Assembly: GCF_025821665.1 (NCBI RefSeq)
Contig: NZ_JACKSJ010000024.1
Location: 1 to 64,000 of the forward strand
DNA length: 64,000 bases
Origin: [Mycobacterium] manitobense
GTDB taxonomy: Bacteria; Actinomycetota; Actinomycetes; Mycobacteriales; Mycobacteriaceae
Direction: 5' to 3'
How positions within the stretch are numbered: the stretch's first letter is position 1; the number at the start of each line of letters is the position of its first letter. Position numbers and translations under genes: made by a program. The notes under the pieces are model-generated. The model was not told the origin of the DNA. It saw only the letters and a list, made by a program, of their open reading frames with translations, and made no database searches. Shown here piece by piece: positions 27,946 to 36,507 of this stretch.

Positions 27946-28362
27946 ATGCTTATCCCGCGCAAGGTCAAGCACCGCAAGCAGCACCACCCGCGCCAGCGTG
28001 GCGTCGCCAGTGGCGGCACCTCGGTGAGCTTCGGCGACTACGGAATCCAGGCACTCGAGCACGCCTACATCACCAACCGGCAGATCGAGTCCGCCCGTAT
28101 CGCCATCAACCGGCACATCAAGCGTGGCGGCAAGGTGTGGATCAACATCTTCCCCGACCGCCCGCTGACCAAGAAGCCCGCCGAGACCCGCATGGGTTCC
28201 GGTAAGGGTTCGCCGGAGTGGTGGATCGCCAACGTCAAGCCGGGCCGCGTGCTGTTCGAGCTGAGCTACCCGGACGAGAAGATCGCGCGCGACGCGCTGA
28301 CCCGTGCGATCCACAAGTTGCCGATCAAGGCGCGCATCGTGACCAGAGAGGAGAACTTCTGA
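27946..28362 (+). CDS. rplP: 50S ribosomal protein L16
   Basis: A 138-residue L16, [19 protein letters not shown] start, with [29 protein letters not shown] (in parts) and [19 protein letters not shown], which contacts the A-site tRNA elbow region. ATG 27946 is one base after the rpsC stop. The stop overlaps rpmC by one base. Confidence 0.98.
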   Translation: MLIPRKVKHRKQHHPRQRGVASGGTSVSFGDYGIQALEHAYITNRQIESARIAINRHIKRGGKVWINIFPDRPLTKKPAETRMGSGKGSPEWWIANVKPGRVLFELSYPDEKIARDALTRAIHKLPIKARIVTREENF

Positions 28363-28595
28363 TGGCCGTTGGAGTTTCCACTGGTGAACTGCGTGAACTG
28401 ACCGATGACGAGCTGACCGACCGGCTGCGTGAATCCAAGGAAGAGCTGTTCAATCTGCGCTTCCAGATGGCCACCGGCCAGCTCGCCAACAACCGCCGGC
28501 TTCGTGTCGTGCGGCAGGAGATCGCGCGCGTGTACACCGTGCTGCGCGAACGTGAACTGGGCTTGGCTTCCGGGCCCGCAGGTGAGGAATCGTAA
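28362..28595 (+). CDS. rpmC: 50S ribosomal protein L29
   Basis: A 77-residue L29, a two-helix hairpin: [33 protein letters not shown] (in parts) and [21 protein letters not shown]. It sits by the tunnel exit next to L23. ATG overlaps the rplP stop; its own stop overlaps rpsQ. Confidence 0.97.
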   Translation: MAVGVSTGELRELTDDELTDRLRESKEELFNLRFQMATGQLANNRRLRVVRQEIARVYTVLRERELGLASGPAGEES

Positions 28596-28909
28596 TGGCA
28601 GACGCAAAATCTGACGCCACCGAAAAGGGTGCCGCGCGCACCCCGCGCACCGAGAAGCCGCGCGGACGTCGCAAGACGGCCATCGGCTACGTGGTGAGCG
28701 ACAAGATGCAGAAGACCATCGTGGTCGAGCTGGAATCGCGTAAGAGCCACCCGCTCTACGGCAAGATCATCCGGACCACGACCAAGGTCAAGGCGCATGA
28801 CGAGAACGGCGATGCCGGCGTCGGCGACCGCGTCTCCCTGATGGAGACCCGTCCGCTGTCGGCCACCAAGCGGTGGCGTCTCGTCGACGTGCTCGAGAAG
28901 GCCAAGTAG
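28595..28909 (+). CDS. rpsQ: 30S ribosomal protein S17
   Basis: A 104-residue S17: a ~25-residue basic N-terminal extension, then the OB-fold core ([31 protein letters not shown] in parts; [21 protein letters not shown]). Last gene of the S10 operon, followed at 27 bases by a strong terminator. Confidence 0.98.
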   Translation: MADAKSDATEKGAARTPRTEKPRGRRKTAIGYVVSDKMQKTIVVELESRKSHPLYGKIIRTTTKVKAHDENGDAGVGDRVSLMETRPLSATKRWRLVDVLEKAK

Positions 28910-28936
28910 GCCGACCGGCAAGTACAACGGCGAAAG

Positions 28937-28970
28937 AGCCCCGCACGCTCAGCGTGCGGGGCTTTTCCTT
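28937..28970 (+). terminator. Rho-independent terminator of the S10 operon
   Basis: GCCCCGCACGC (28938-28948) and GCGTGCGGGGC (28952-28962) are exact arms with a TCA loop, extended by one more A-T pair, and followed by ttttcctt. The stem sequence is almost the same as that ending the spc operon. Confidence 0.92.
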
Positions 28971-29050
28971 GCCCGGCGTACGGACGCCATTGGCTACCGG
29001 CAGCTTTCTCGAAATCAACCATTACAGGTTTGCCTGACGGCCGGATTGTC

Positions 29051-29056
29051 TACGCT
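29051..29056 (+). promoter_or_regulatory. -10 element, leaderless start for BcsB-like gene
   Basis: TACGCT ends seven bases before GTG 29064. The start lacks a Shine-Dalgarno sequence, so the operon mRNA probably begins at the start codon. Confidence 0.5.
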
Positions 29057-29063
29057 CGGCCCT

Positions 29064-31037
29064 GTGAGGGTTGGTATCTGGCCTGTATTTCGGGCGATGA
29101 TGGCCGTCGGCACAAGTCTTGTCTTGTTAACCATGCCGGCGGCCTTCGCTTTTCCAGCGACGGCAGCGCCGGGAGACGGGGGTCAGGTCGCCACTGCGCC
29201 GACCCTGCGCCTTGCCGACGTCGGCGCCGATCCGGTGGTCGCGTTCTACGGCACCCAGGGCATCTCGTCGCTCACCATCCCGGTGCCGCCCGGTCTGGTG
29301 CCCGCGTCGATGGACGTGACGGTGGAGATCCCGGTCAACGTCGCCGCGGGAACGCTCACGGCCACCCAGGAGAACCGGACGCTGTCGCGGGTCGGGCTGC
29401 CGATGGTCGACCGGGCGCCGATCTCGATCCCGCTCGCCGGCGCCGCCGTCGTCGACAACGCGGTGACGGTCACCCTGCGCAGCTACCTGACCCCCACCGG
29501 CGACTACTGCCTCGACCCGTCCAATCCGCTGCGCCTGGTCGATGCGGCCGTCCGGTACGAGGGCACCGAGGCGCCGCCGCGCACGGTGGCCGACTTCCTG
29601 CCGCCGATCCTGCGCCGCCTCGATCTGTTCGTTCCGGAGACGCCGTCGCGTGTCGAGTCCGACGCCGCCCTCCGGATCGCGACCGCAGTGGTCGCCCGGT
29701 ACGGGAAGCAGAACACCGAGGTGTCGGTCACCGCGCTCGCCGACGGCCAGGACGCGCCGCCGGGGCCGTCGCAGCCGCTGCAGCGCCAGGTCGTCATCCG
29801 GGAGGGCGCCGACGCGGGGGTCTCGCTGCTCGGCACAGTCGGCGTGCCGTCGCTGCTGATCAGCGGCCAGGCCGGGGAGCTGACCAACCAGGCCCGGCTG
29901 CTGTCCAGCGACGTCAACCGGCTGGCGCTGAGCTCCAAAGCCGTTGTCGGACCGGTGCAGTCGAGCCCCGTCCTGGCTTCGGACAGCACGACGCTGCGCC
30001 GCCTCGGGCAGCCGGGCGTGAACGCCACCGGACTGTCGCCGCAGGTGTCGCTCGGCCTCGACCAGACCAGGCTCGGCCGCTCCGCACGCAACGTGCGCGT
30101 CCACCTGCAGGGGTCCTACACCCCGCTGCCGTCGCAGATCGGCGGCCAGCTCGTCGTCGCGATCGGCGCGGAGACGCTGGACAGCTGGACCGCCGACAGC
30201 ACGGGCCGCATCGACCGGTGGATCGACGTGCCCGACCAGTTGCTCGAGCGCTACACGAACCTGGGTGTGACGCTGGACATCAGCGGGAACGTGGGCCGCT
30301 GCGGCGAATTCCAGCCGATCACGCTGACCATCGACGGCGACAGCGAGATCCGCAGTGAGCGCGCCGCGCCGCCGCTGCCCGGCGGCTTCCAGGCCCTGCC
30401 GCAGGCGCTGATGCCGCGCGTCGAGGTCGGCATCGGTGAGGACTTCGCCGACACCCGGCGCGCGGTCGCGATCCTCGTCGGGTTGCAGCGGCTGAGCGGC
30501 TTGCCGGTCGACACCGCGGTGACCTCGGTGGCCGAGGCCGCCGCCTCACCGAATCCCGCGGTGCTGATCGACGCAGGAGGATGGACCGACGACCGGATCG
30601 CGCTGCCGGTCGCAGCCGATGCCGACGGCGAGCTGAACATCCAGAATGCAGGCGGCGCCGGGGAATCCGGCACCCTGACCGTGACCCCGGCACCGGCCTT
30701 CGGTTCACTGCAGACCACCTACGCCGGCAACCGCACCGTACTGGTGGCGACGTCGGACAACGCGCCCGGCGAGCTCGACCGGCTGCTGGACTGGCTGTCG
30801 GCCGACGTGGACCGCTGGTCGCGGCTGACCGGCAACGCGTTGATCGCAGTGCCCGGTGAGCCACCGGTGACGGTGGCGGCCGGCGACGGCGCACCAGACG
30901 TCGCGGCCGCACCGGCCGAGGAAGGCGGGCCGGGCTCCCGCTGGGTGATCGGCGCCGCGGTCGTCGCGGTAGCCGTGCTCGGGGTCGGGGTCGGGCTGAT
31001 CTGGCTGCTGCGCAAGCGGTCCCGCCGACAACCATGA
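29064..31037 (+). CDS. BcsB-like cellulose synthase regulatory subunit homologue
   Basis: A 657-residue secreted, membrane-anchored protein. A signal peptide (1-35, ending FPATA) is followed by a large beta-rich extracytoplasmic part resembling BcsB: VVAFYGTQGISSLTIPVPPGL, TLRSYLTPTGDYCLDPSNPLRL near 150, LQGSYTPLPSQIGGQLVVAIG, and GNVGRCGEFQPITLTIDGDS near 420. A single C-terminal membrane helix (about 628-651) precedes an Arg-rich end. BcsB guides a nascent glucan outside the membrane. With a GT2 synthase two genes downstream, a similar role is inferred. GTG 29064 is preferred to TTG 29046 because the TACGCT box sits seven bases upstream. First gene of a four-gene operon. Confidence 0.75.
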   Translation: MRVGIWPVFRAMMAVGTSLVLLTMPAAFAFPATAAPGDGGQVATAPTLRLADVGADPVVAFYGTQGISSLTIPVPPGLVPASMDVTVEIPVNVAAGTLTATQENRTLSRVGLPMVDRAPISIPLAGAAVVDNAVTVTLRSYLTPTGDYCLDPSNPLRLVDAAVRYEGTEAPPRTVADFLPPILRRLDLFVPETPSRVESDAALRIATAVVARYGKQNTEVSVTALADGQDAPPGPSQPLQRQVVIREGADAGVSLLGTVGVPSLLISGQAGELTNQARLLSSDVNRLALSSKAVVGPVQSSPVLASDSTTLRRLGQPGVNATGLSPQVSLGLDQTRLGRSARNVRVHLQGSYTPLPSQIGGQLVVAIGAETLDSWTADSTGRIDRWIDVPDQLLERYTNLGVTLDISGNVGRCGEFQPITLTIDGDSEIRSERAAPPLPGGFQALPQALMPRVEVGIGEDFADTRRAVAILVGLQRLSGLPVDTAVTSVAEAAASPNPAVLIDAGGWTDDRIALPVAADADGELNIQNAGGAGESGTLTVTPAPAFGSLQTTYAGNRTVLVATSDNAPGELDRLLDWLSADVDRWSRLTGNALIAVPGEPPVTVAAGDGAPDVAAAPAEEGGPGSRWVIGAAVVAVAVLGVGVGLIWLLRKRSRRQP

Positions 31038-32572
31038 CCGCGACGGCACCTGTCGAGACCGAAACCGGCCCGCGCGGGCCGGCGGCGCTGCTCGCCAGGT
31101 ACGAGGACATCCACCCGGTCTACCGGCTGATCATCAGGTGGACGTTCATCGCGGCACTCACCGTTGTGGCGTTCTGGGACAGCCTGGCGAGCCTTGCGGA
31201 GACCAGCCGGGCCGGCGGCATCGGCGCATACGTGTGGACGGTGCCCGCGGCGGCGATCCTGGTGGCGATCGGAGTGGCCCGCCGCAACCGCACCGAACTG
31301 CCCATCCACGACCGGCAGACCGACATCATCGTCGGGACGATGGGACTGGTGCTCGCACTGCTGCTGCAGGGGGTGCTGCTGCAGCGGTACGCACTGTTCT
31401 TCCACCTGCTGCGGCTGGACTTCGTGGCGATGTGGCTGTTCATCGTCAGCTGCTGCATCGTGCTGTTCGGACTGCGCCCGGTGATCCGGTTCGCCTGGGT
31501 GTGGTTCATGTTGCTGCTCGCATTCTCGCTGCCCTACTACCTCGCGGTGATCCTGTTCGGCGGGGGGAAGTTCGCGGCGGGCGCGGTGACGCTGCTGATC
31601 GCGGGCCTCGGCACCGGCATCGCCACCGGACGTACTCAACGGCGCGGTGCGATCGGGTCCGCCGCGGCATGGATCGTCGGATTCGGTGTGCTGTTCGTGG
31701 TCGGCGTCTTTTTCCCGGACGCGCCCATCCAGGTCTACCAGCAGGTGCCTGCGCTGACGGCGATCTGTGTGGTCGGCACGGTGATGTACCTGCGGTCCCG
31801 CCGCGGCGCCCCCAAACGGATCCTGGAACGCTCCGTCGAACCGCTGGCCGCCAAGCAGGTGTGGTCCGGCGTGCCCCTGGTGATCGTCGTCGCGCTGGTG
31901 CTGTCGTTCTTCCCGCTGCCCGCTGTGACCACCACCGCCCCGATCAGCAGGTCCACTCCCGGCTTCCTGGAGCCGGGCCAGCCGCTGGCGGCGCCGACGG
32001 GGTGGTCGACCACCGCCGTCCAGACCTACGAGCAGGTGCAGCGGCTGTACGGTGACGACGCGGTGCTGGTGCGTCAGACCATGACCGCCGATGTGGGAAA
32101 TATACGGTGGGACAAGGCGTCCCGACCGCGCACGCTCGTGGTGGACAGCATCGTCAGTGAGCGGCCGTTCGCATTCGGGGTGTACCCGGGACGGGTGCTG
32201 TACGGGTTGACCGCGGCCCGGCTGAGCACACTGCGTCCTGTCGACCTTGGGATGGGGGTCACGGGACAGTTGCTCTCCGTCGTCGACGACGACCTGCTGG
32301 TGACGTGGAACTCCCTGCAGTTCGCCTGGGGCAGCGACGACATCGCGCAGCGGGTGACGATCTTCGCCGTCGACAACCACGAACCGGACGCTCCGTTCCC
32401 GGTGCCGTCGGGCAACCTGTTCCCGACCCTGCGGACCCTGTTGACCCTGCTGTTCCGCGGCAACGCAGTGCTCGACCAGCGCACGCCGACGTTCAAGGAC
32501 GGCGAACTGCTCACCGTGTTCGGGCGGGCACTGGTCGGTGCGCAGTTCGCGGCCACGGGAGCACAGCGATGA
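31034..32572 (+). CDS. Polytopic membrane protein of unknown family in BcsB/GT2 operon
   Basis: A 512-residue protein: about nine hydrophobic segments between residues 33 and 296, followed by a ~210-residue soluble part of mixed alpha/beta character (from STPGFLEPGQPLAAPTGW to the end) that would face one side of the membrane. Helices 3-6 (LLRLDFVAMWLFIVSCCIVLFGLRPVIRFAW in parts) faintly recall exosortase-like proteins, but the Cys/Arg/His triad is not convincingly placed, so I do not assign it. The start overlaps the previous stop by ATGA and the end overlaps the GT2 start by ATGA, so it is an obligate partner of the operon. It could be an assembly, export or polymer-modifying component. 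Confidence 0.7.
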   Translation: MTATAPVETETGPRGPAALLARYEDIHPVYRLIIRWTFIAALTVVAFWDSLASLAETSRAGGIGAYVWTVPAAAILVAIGVARRNRTELPIHDRQTDIIVGTMGLVLALLLQGVLLQRYALFFHLLRLDFVAMWLFIVSCCIVLFGLRPVIRFAWVWFMLLLAFSLPYYLAVILFGGGKFAAGAVTLLIAGLGTGIATGRTQRRGAIGSAAAWIVGFGVLFVVGVFFPDAPIQVYQQVPALTAICVVGTVMYLRSRRGAPKRILERSVEPLAAKQVWSGVPLVIVVALVLSFFPLPAVTTTAPISRSTPGFLEPGQPLAAPTGWSTTAVQTYEQVQRLYGDDAVLVRQTMTADVGNIRWDKASRPRTLVVDSIVSERPFAFGVYPGRVLYGLTAARLSTLRPVDLGMGVTGQLLSVVDDDLLVTWNSLQFAWGSDDIAQRVTIFAVDNHEPDAPFPVPSGNLFPTLRTLLTLLFRGNAVLDQRTPTFKDGELLTVFGRALVGAQFAATGAQR

Positions 32573-34059
32573 CCACGTTCGCCGACCGTCCGTCACCCGA
32601 GGACGCCACCGAGGAGGAGCAGCAGTACGCGCTGCACCGGGCGATCGACGGTCTGCGCGAGGACGATCCGCTGCGGTCTGCCTCGATCTCCGTCGTCCCC
32701 TGGCAGAAGGCGGTGGTCTGGGCGCTGCTGGCGCTGCTTGCGGTGTGCGCGGTCTGGCAGCCGATGCCCACGGCGGTGGCCCTGATCGGGGTGTGCACGC
32801 TGGGCTATCTGCTCACGATGGCCGACCGGTTGCTCATCTTCCGGCAGGGCCTGGCGTCGCGGGCGATCGTCATCACCGACGAGGAGGCCCGCGCTATTCC
32901 GGACGCCGACCTCCCGCCGTACACGATCCTGGTGCCCGCCTACAACGAGCCCGAGGTGGTGGGCGATCTGATCGGCGCGATGGCGGCGCTGGAGTACCCG
33001 TCCGACAAGTTGCAGGTGCTGCTGCTGCTGGAGGCCGACGACGACGTCACCATCGCCGCGGCCCGCGCATGCGCGGAGTCCGACGCCATCACTATCGTGC
33101 TGGTGCCACCCGCGGACCCGCGCACGAAACCGAAGGCGTGCAACTACGGTCTGTACTTCGCGACCGGTGAGATCGTGACGATCTTCGACGCCGAAGACCT
33201 GCCGGAGCCGCTGCAGCTGCGCCGGGTGGTGACCGCATTCGGCCGGCTGCCCGACGACATCGCCTGCGTACAGGCCAAACTCGTATACCACAACGGTCAC
33301 CAGAATCTGCTCACCGCATGGTTCACCGCCGAGTACGCGTTGTGGTTCGGCTACCTGCTGCCCGGGATGATGGGTTCGACGTCACCGATCCCGCTCGGCG
33401 GCACGTCGAATCATCTCCGTCGTGACGTGCTCGAACAGATCGGCGCGTGGGATCCCTTCAACGTCACCGAGGACGCCGACCTCGGACTGCGCATCGCGTC
33501 CAACGGCTATCACACCGCGGTGATCGACTCCCGCACGCTCGAGGAGGCCAACAGCGATCCGATCAACTGGATCAGGCAGCGATCCCGTTGGTACAAGGGC
33601 TATCTGCAGACCTGGCTGGTGCAGATCCGCAGACCGGTGCGGCTGTATCGCACCATCGGCTTCCGCAGCTTCGTCCGCTTCAACCTGGTGCTCGCGGGCA
33701 CGCCGATCATCGCGGTGCTCAACCTGGCGTTCTGGTTGATCACCCTGGTCTGGTTCCTCGGCCAGCCCGCGGTGGTCGAGGACATCTTCCCGATGTACAT
33801 CTACTTCCCGGCGCTCATCGCGCTGATCCTGGGCAACGCCGCCACGCTCTACATGAATCTGATCGCGCTGCGCGAGGACGACCGCTCCGACCTGCTGGTG
33901 GCCGCGCTGACCGTGCCCGCTTTCTGGGTGATGATGAGCGTGGCCGCGGCCAAGGGCTGCTACCAGCTGATCCGCAATCCGTCGTACTGGGAGAAGACGT
34001 TCCACGGCCTGTCCGAACGGCCCGACGACGTCGAGGCGCAACAGGCCGGGCCGTCGTGA
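32569..34059 (+). CDS. Cellulose synthase-like GT2 processive glycosyltransferase
   Basis: A 496-residue membrane glycosyltransferase. Two helices (about 43-85) precede the GT-A core: YTILVPAYNEPEVVGD near 122, LLEADDD, TIFDAEDLPEP (DxD-like), VTEDADLGLRI (TED) and QRSRWYKGYLQTW (Q/RxxRW), the full set of processive beta-glycan synthases. Three to four further helices form the C-terminal channel. No PilZ domain is present, so direct cyclic-di-GMP control like BcsA is not expected. The sugar and linkage are unknown. The TED and QxxRW motifs support polymer synthesis rather than single transfer. Confidence 0.85.
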   Translation: MTTFADRPSPEDATEEEQQYALHRAIDGLREDDPLRSASISVVPWQKAVVWALLALLAVCAVWQPMPTAVALIGVCTLGYLLTMADRLLIFRQGLASRAIVITDEEARAIPDADLPPYTILVPAYNEPEVVGDLIGAMAALEYPSDKLQVLLLLEADDDVTIAAARACAESDAITIVLVPPADPRTKPKACNYGLYFATGEIVTIFDAEDLPEPLQLRRVVTAFGRLPDDIACVQAKLVYHNGHQNLLTAWFTAEYALWFGYLLPGMMGSTSPIPLGGTSNHLRRDVLEQIGAWDPFNVTEDADLGLRIASNGYHTAVIDSRTLEEANSDPINWIRQRSRWYKGYLQTWLVQIRRPVRLYRTIGFRSFVRFNLVLAGTPIIAVLNLAFWLITLVWFLGQPAVVEDIFPMYIYFPALIALILGNAATLYMNLIALREDDRSDLLVAALTVPAFWVMMSVAAAKGCYQLIRNPSYWEKTFHGLSERPDDVEAQQAGPS

Positions 34060-35720
34060 CCGATCGCCGGCTCAAGGCCGCGCTGTTCGTCGTGACCCTG
34101 GTGATCTATCTCGGGGTCGGATACTGGCTCCAGGTGCACAACGGCTTCATCCTCGGCGACGCGCTGTCCCGGGTCTCGGCGGCCCAGGCGGTGCTGTTCA
34201 GCCGGGACCCGCACCTGGCCGCGATCGGTTTCATCTTCACGCCGTTGACGGCGATGGTGCAGATCCCCGCGGTGCTGGCCAGCCCGCTGTGGCCGGAGAT
34301 GACCGAGCGGGCGTTCTCGGGCAGCATGATGTCGGCGGTGTTCATGGCCGGTGCGGCCGTGCAGATCCTGTCCATGGGCACCGACCGCGGACTGCCGCGC
34401 GGCTACGCGCTCACGATCGCCGCCGTGTTCGCGCTGAACCCGATGATCGTGTTCTACGGCTCGAACGGGATGAGCGAGGCGCCGTTCTTGTTCTTCATGT
34501 CGTGGGCGGTGCGCAGGCTGATCCTCTGGATGGTCGACGACGACGTGCACCATCTGGTCACCGCGGGCGGCATTGCGATGGGGCTGGCCTACCTCACCCG
34601 CTATGACGCGGTGGCCTGCATCGCGGCGGCCGGACTGCTCGTCGGCGTCACCACCTATCTGCGTGCCACCTCAGCGCCGCGGTTCCGCCGGGCACTGCTC
34701 GACCTGCTGATGGTCAGCGGACCCGGCACCGCGGCGTTCCTCGGCTGGGCGGTGATCAGCTGGCTGATCACCGGGGAAGCGTTCGCGCAGTTCACCTCCC
34801 AGTACGGCAACACCGCGATACTCGAGCAGTCGGGGCAGACGGTGCCGACCTTCGGTTCCGGGATGCTATTCGCCGTCGTGTGCATCCTGCTGCTCGCCCC
34901 CGCGCTGCTGCCGATCGGGCTGTGGGCGGCGGTGGGACGGGTGCGGGGGCCGAATTGGCAGGTGCTGCTGCCGCCGCTGGCCGTCTACGGCGCCGCGCTG
35001 GCATTCCAGACGGTGGGCTACGCCGCCGGGTCGACATTCCCGTTCCTGCGGTTCTACGTCATCGCGGTGCCGCTGACCGCCTGCCTGGCGATGCTCGCGG
35101 TGCCGGACGGCGCCCTGCTGCCGGCCAAACGGCGCGGCAGGTATGCACCGCCCCCCGTCGAACCGGGCCCTCGCCGGCCGTGGCCGGTCTACGCGGCGGT
35201 GGCTCTGGTCTTCGCGCTCGGGCTCCCGGTGACGGCGTGGGGGATGAGCCTGCCGAAGTACGCACCGCAGGAGTACGCGCTGGGCGCCGTTCTGGCGCCG
35301 GACCCCGACAGCGTCAGCGACCGCAAGAAGATCGAGCACCGCATCGCCGCCTCCTTCTCGACCGAACGCGAGATCGCGCACTATCTCGACGATCTCGGCC
35401 TACCGGAGAGCTCGGTGATCACCGACACCGTCTACGGGTTCGCCGTCCTGGCGGCGTCGGACCGGCCGAGGACCTTCGTGGTGCCCTCGGATCCGGACTT
35501 CACCGCGCTGCTGAACGCGCCCGCCGAGAACGGCGTCCGGTATCTGCTGGCGGTGCCGCCGGAGGGCCGCGGCGCCGCCGACGCGCTGAACCTGCGCTAT
35601 CCGACGCTGTACGACACCGGCGCCGACGTGGCGACGCTGGAACTCTCGATCCCCAACGACGGTGACAGCCAACCCGATTGGCGGTTATACCGGGTCAACG
35701 AAGCGGTGCCGGAAGCCTAG
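34056..35720 (+). CDS. GT-C-type membrane glycosyltransferase (PMT/ArnT-like)
   Basis: A 554-residue protein with about ten hydrophobic segments and an extracytoplasmic C-terminal domain (about 415-554). The first loop after helix 1 carries GDALSRVSAAQAVLFSRDPHLAAIGF, resembling the acidic first loop of GT-C enzymes that use polyprenyl-phosphate sugars. SNGMSEAPFLFFMSWAVRRLIL and LAYLTRYDAVACIAAAGLL follow. The acceptor is unknown. GTG start overlapping the GT2 stop by GTGA. It may decorate the polymer made by the GT2 enzyme or modify an envelope protein. Family assignment is moderate. Confidence 0.7.
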   Translation: MTDRRLKAALFVVTLVIYLGVGYWLQVHNGFILGDALSRVSAAQAVLFSRDPHLAAIGFIFTPLTAMVQIPAVLASPLWPEMTERAFSGSMMSAVFMAGAAVQILSMGTDRGLPRGYALTIAAVFALNPMIVFYGSNGMSEAPFLFFMSWAVRRLILWMVDDDVHHLVTAGGIAMGLAYLTRYDAVACIAAAGLLVGVTTYLRATSAPRFRRALLDLLMVSGPGTAAFLGWAVISWLITGEAFAQFTSQYGNTAILEQSGQTVPTFGSGMLFAVVCILLLAPALLPIGLWAAVGRVRGPNWQVLLPPLAVYGAALAFQTVGYAAGSTFPFLRFYVIAVPLTACLAMLAVPDGALLPAKRRGRYAPPPVEPGPRRPWPVYAAVALVFALGLPVTAWGMSLPKYAPQEYALGAVLAPDPDSVSDRKKIEHRIAASFSTEREIAHYLDDLGLPESSVITDTVYGFAVLAASDRPRTFVVPSDPDFTALLNAPAENGVRYLLAVPPEGRGAADALNLRYPTLYDTGADVATLELSIPNDGDSQPDWRLYRVNEAVPEA

Positions 35721-35747
35721 GCCCGCACACCTGGGTACCGCCGGCGG

Positions 35748-36368
35748 TCACCGCGCGGCGTCGAGGTATGCGCAGATCACCTCGACGAGCATCTGCCGGT
35801 CACGCGCCGTGTCGACCGGCCGGGCCATGATCAGCTGGGTGGTGACCAGGCCACGCAGGGTCGAGAGCAGGAGGTGGCTCAGCGCGGCGCTGCGGGCGGC
35901 GTCGAGGTCCGCTCCGACGCCGATACCGAGTCCGGCGAAGGTCCTGGCGAGCTGGCCGAGGTGTTCGCCGGCGGCCGCGCCCCTGGTGGCGCGGGTGCCC
36001 ACCAGGATCTCGATCGCGGCCCGCGACGTCGGACTCGACATCGCCGCCCACGCCGCGCCCACCACCTGTTCCACCCGCTCGCGGCTGTCGGTCGTGGCGT
36101 CGGCGGGCGGCAACTCCCGCAGTGCCGCAAGCAGTTCGGCGAAGCCCTCGTCGACTACCGCCATGAGCAGGCCGTCCCGATCGCCGAAGTGGTACTGGAT
36201 GACTCCCCATGTCATGCCTGCCCGCTCGGCGATGTGCTTGGCGCTGGCCGCGCCGATCCCCTCGTCGAGGACACACCGCACCGTCTCGGCGATCGCCGTG
36301 GCCCGGGTGCGCTCGGCGCGCGCCTGATTGCCGTGCGCGGGCCGGCGCGGCGCGACTCGGGGAGCCAT
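35748..36368 (-). CDS. TetR family regulator
   Basis: A 206-residue TetR protein. The Arg-rich N-terminus (MAPRVAPRRPAHGNQARAE) is followed by the helix-turn-helix at ~22-65 (TAIAETVRCVLDEGIGAASAKHIAERAGMTWGVIQYHFGDR in parts). The helical C-terminal domain would bind the inducer. It is divergent from the SDR that opens the catabolic island, with a 139-base gap containing a near-consensus promoter, so it probably controls the island. Confidence 0.87.
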   Translation of the reverse strand: MAPRVAPRRPAHGNQARAERTRATAIAETVRCVLDEGIGAASAKHIAERAGMTWGVIQYHFGDRDGLLMAVVDEGFAELLAALRELPPADATTDSRERVEQVVGAAWAAMSSPTSRAAIEILVGTRATRGAAAGEHLGQLARTFAGLGIGVGADLDAARSAALSHLLLSTLRGLVTTQLIMARPVDTARDRQMLVEVICAYLDAAR

Positions 36369-36395
36369 GCGGACAAGGGGACCACACGTGGGGGA

Positions 36396-36425
36396 TTGAC
36401 ATCAAAAGATTGAGCGCTTTATGGT
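36396..36425 (+). promoter_or_regulatory. Promoter for SDR gene and catabolic operon
   Basis: TTGACA (36396-36401) is a perfect -35. An 18-base spacer leads to TATGGT (36420-36425), which fits the mycobacterial TANNNT -10. About 75 bases of leader precede the SDR start. The promoter lies in the gap divergent from tetR. Confidence 0.6.
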
Positions 36426-36507
36426 TCCACGGCGGTCGAGGCCCGCATGTGGAGGGCGAAGCCCGCGGCGCCATCCGCGCGATGTGACCGCGAGAGGAAA
36501 GACACCG

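Noticed and set aside
31034..32572. Exosortase/archaeosortase assignment for the membrane protein
   Set aside because: Only general hydrophobic similarity is seen. The Cys-Arg-His triad is not convincingly placed and no PEP-CTERM-like targets are visible.
36382..36391. CCACACGTGG as operator of the TetR at 35748
   Set aside because: Arms of only four bases in GC-rich DNA are expected by chance. I kept only the stronger promoter match nearby.
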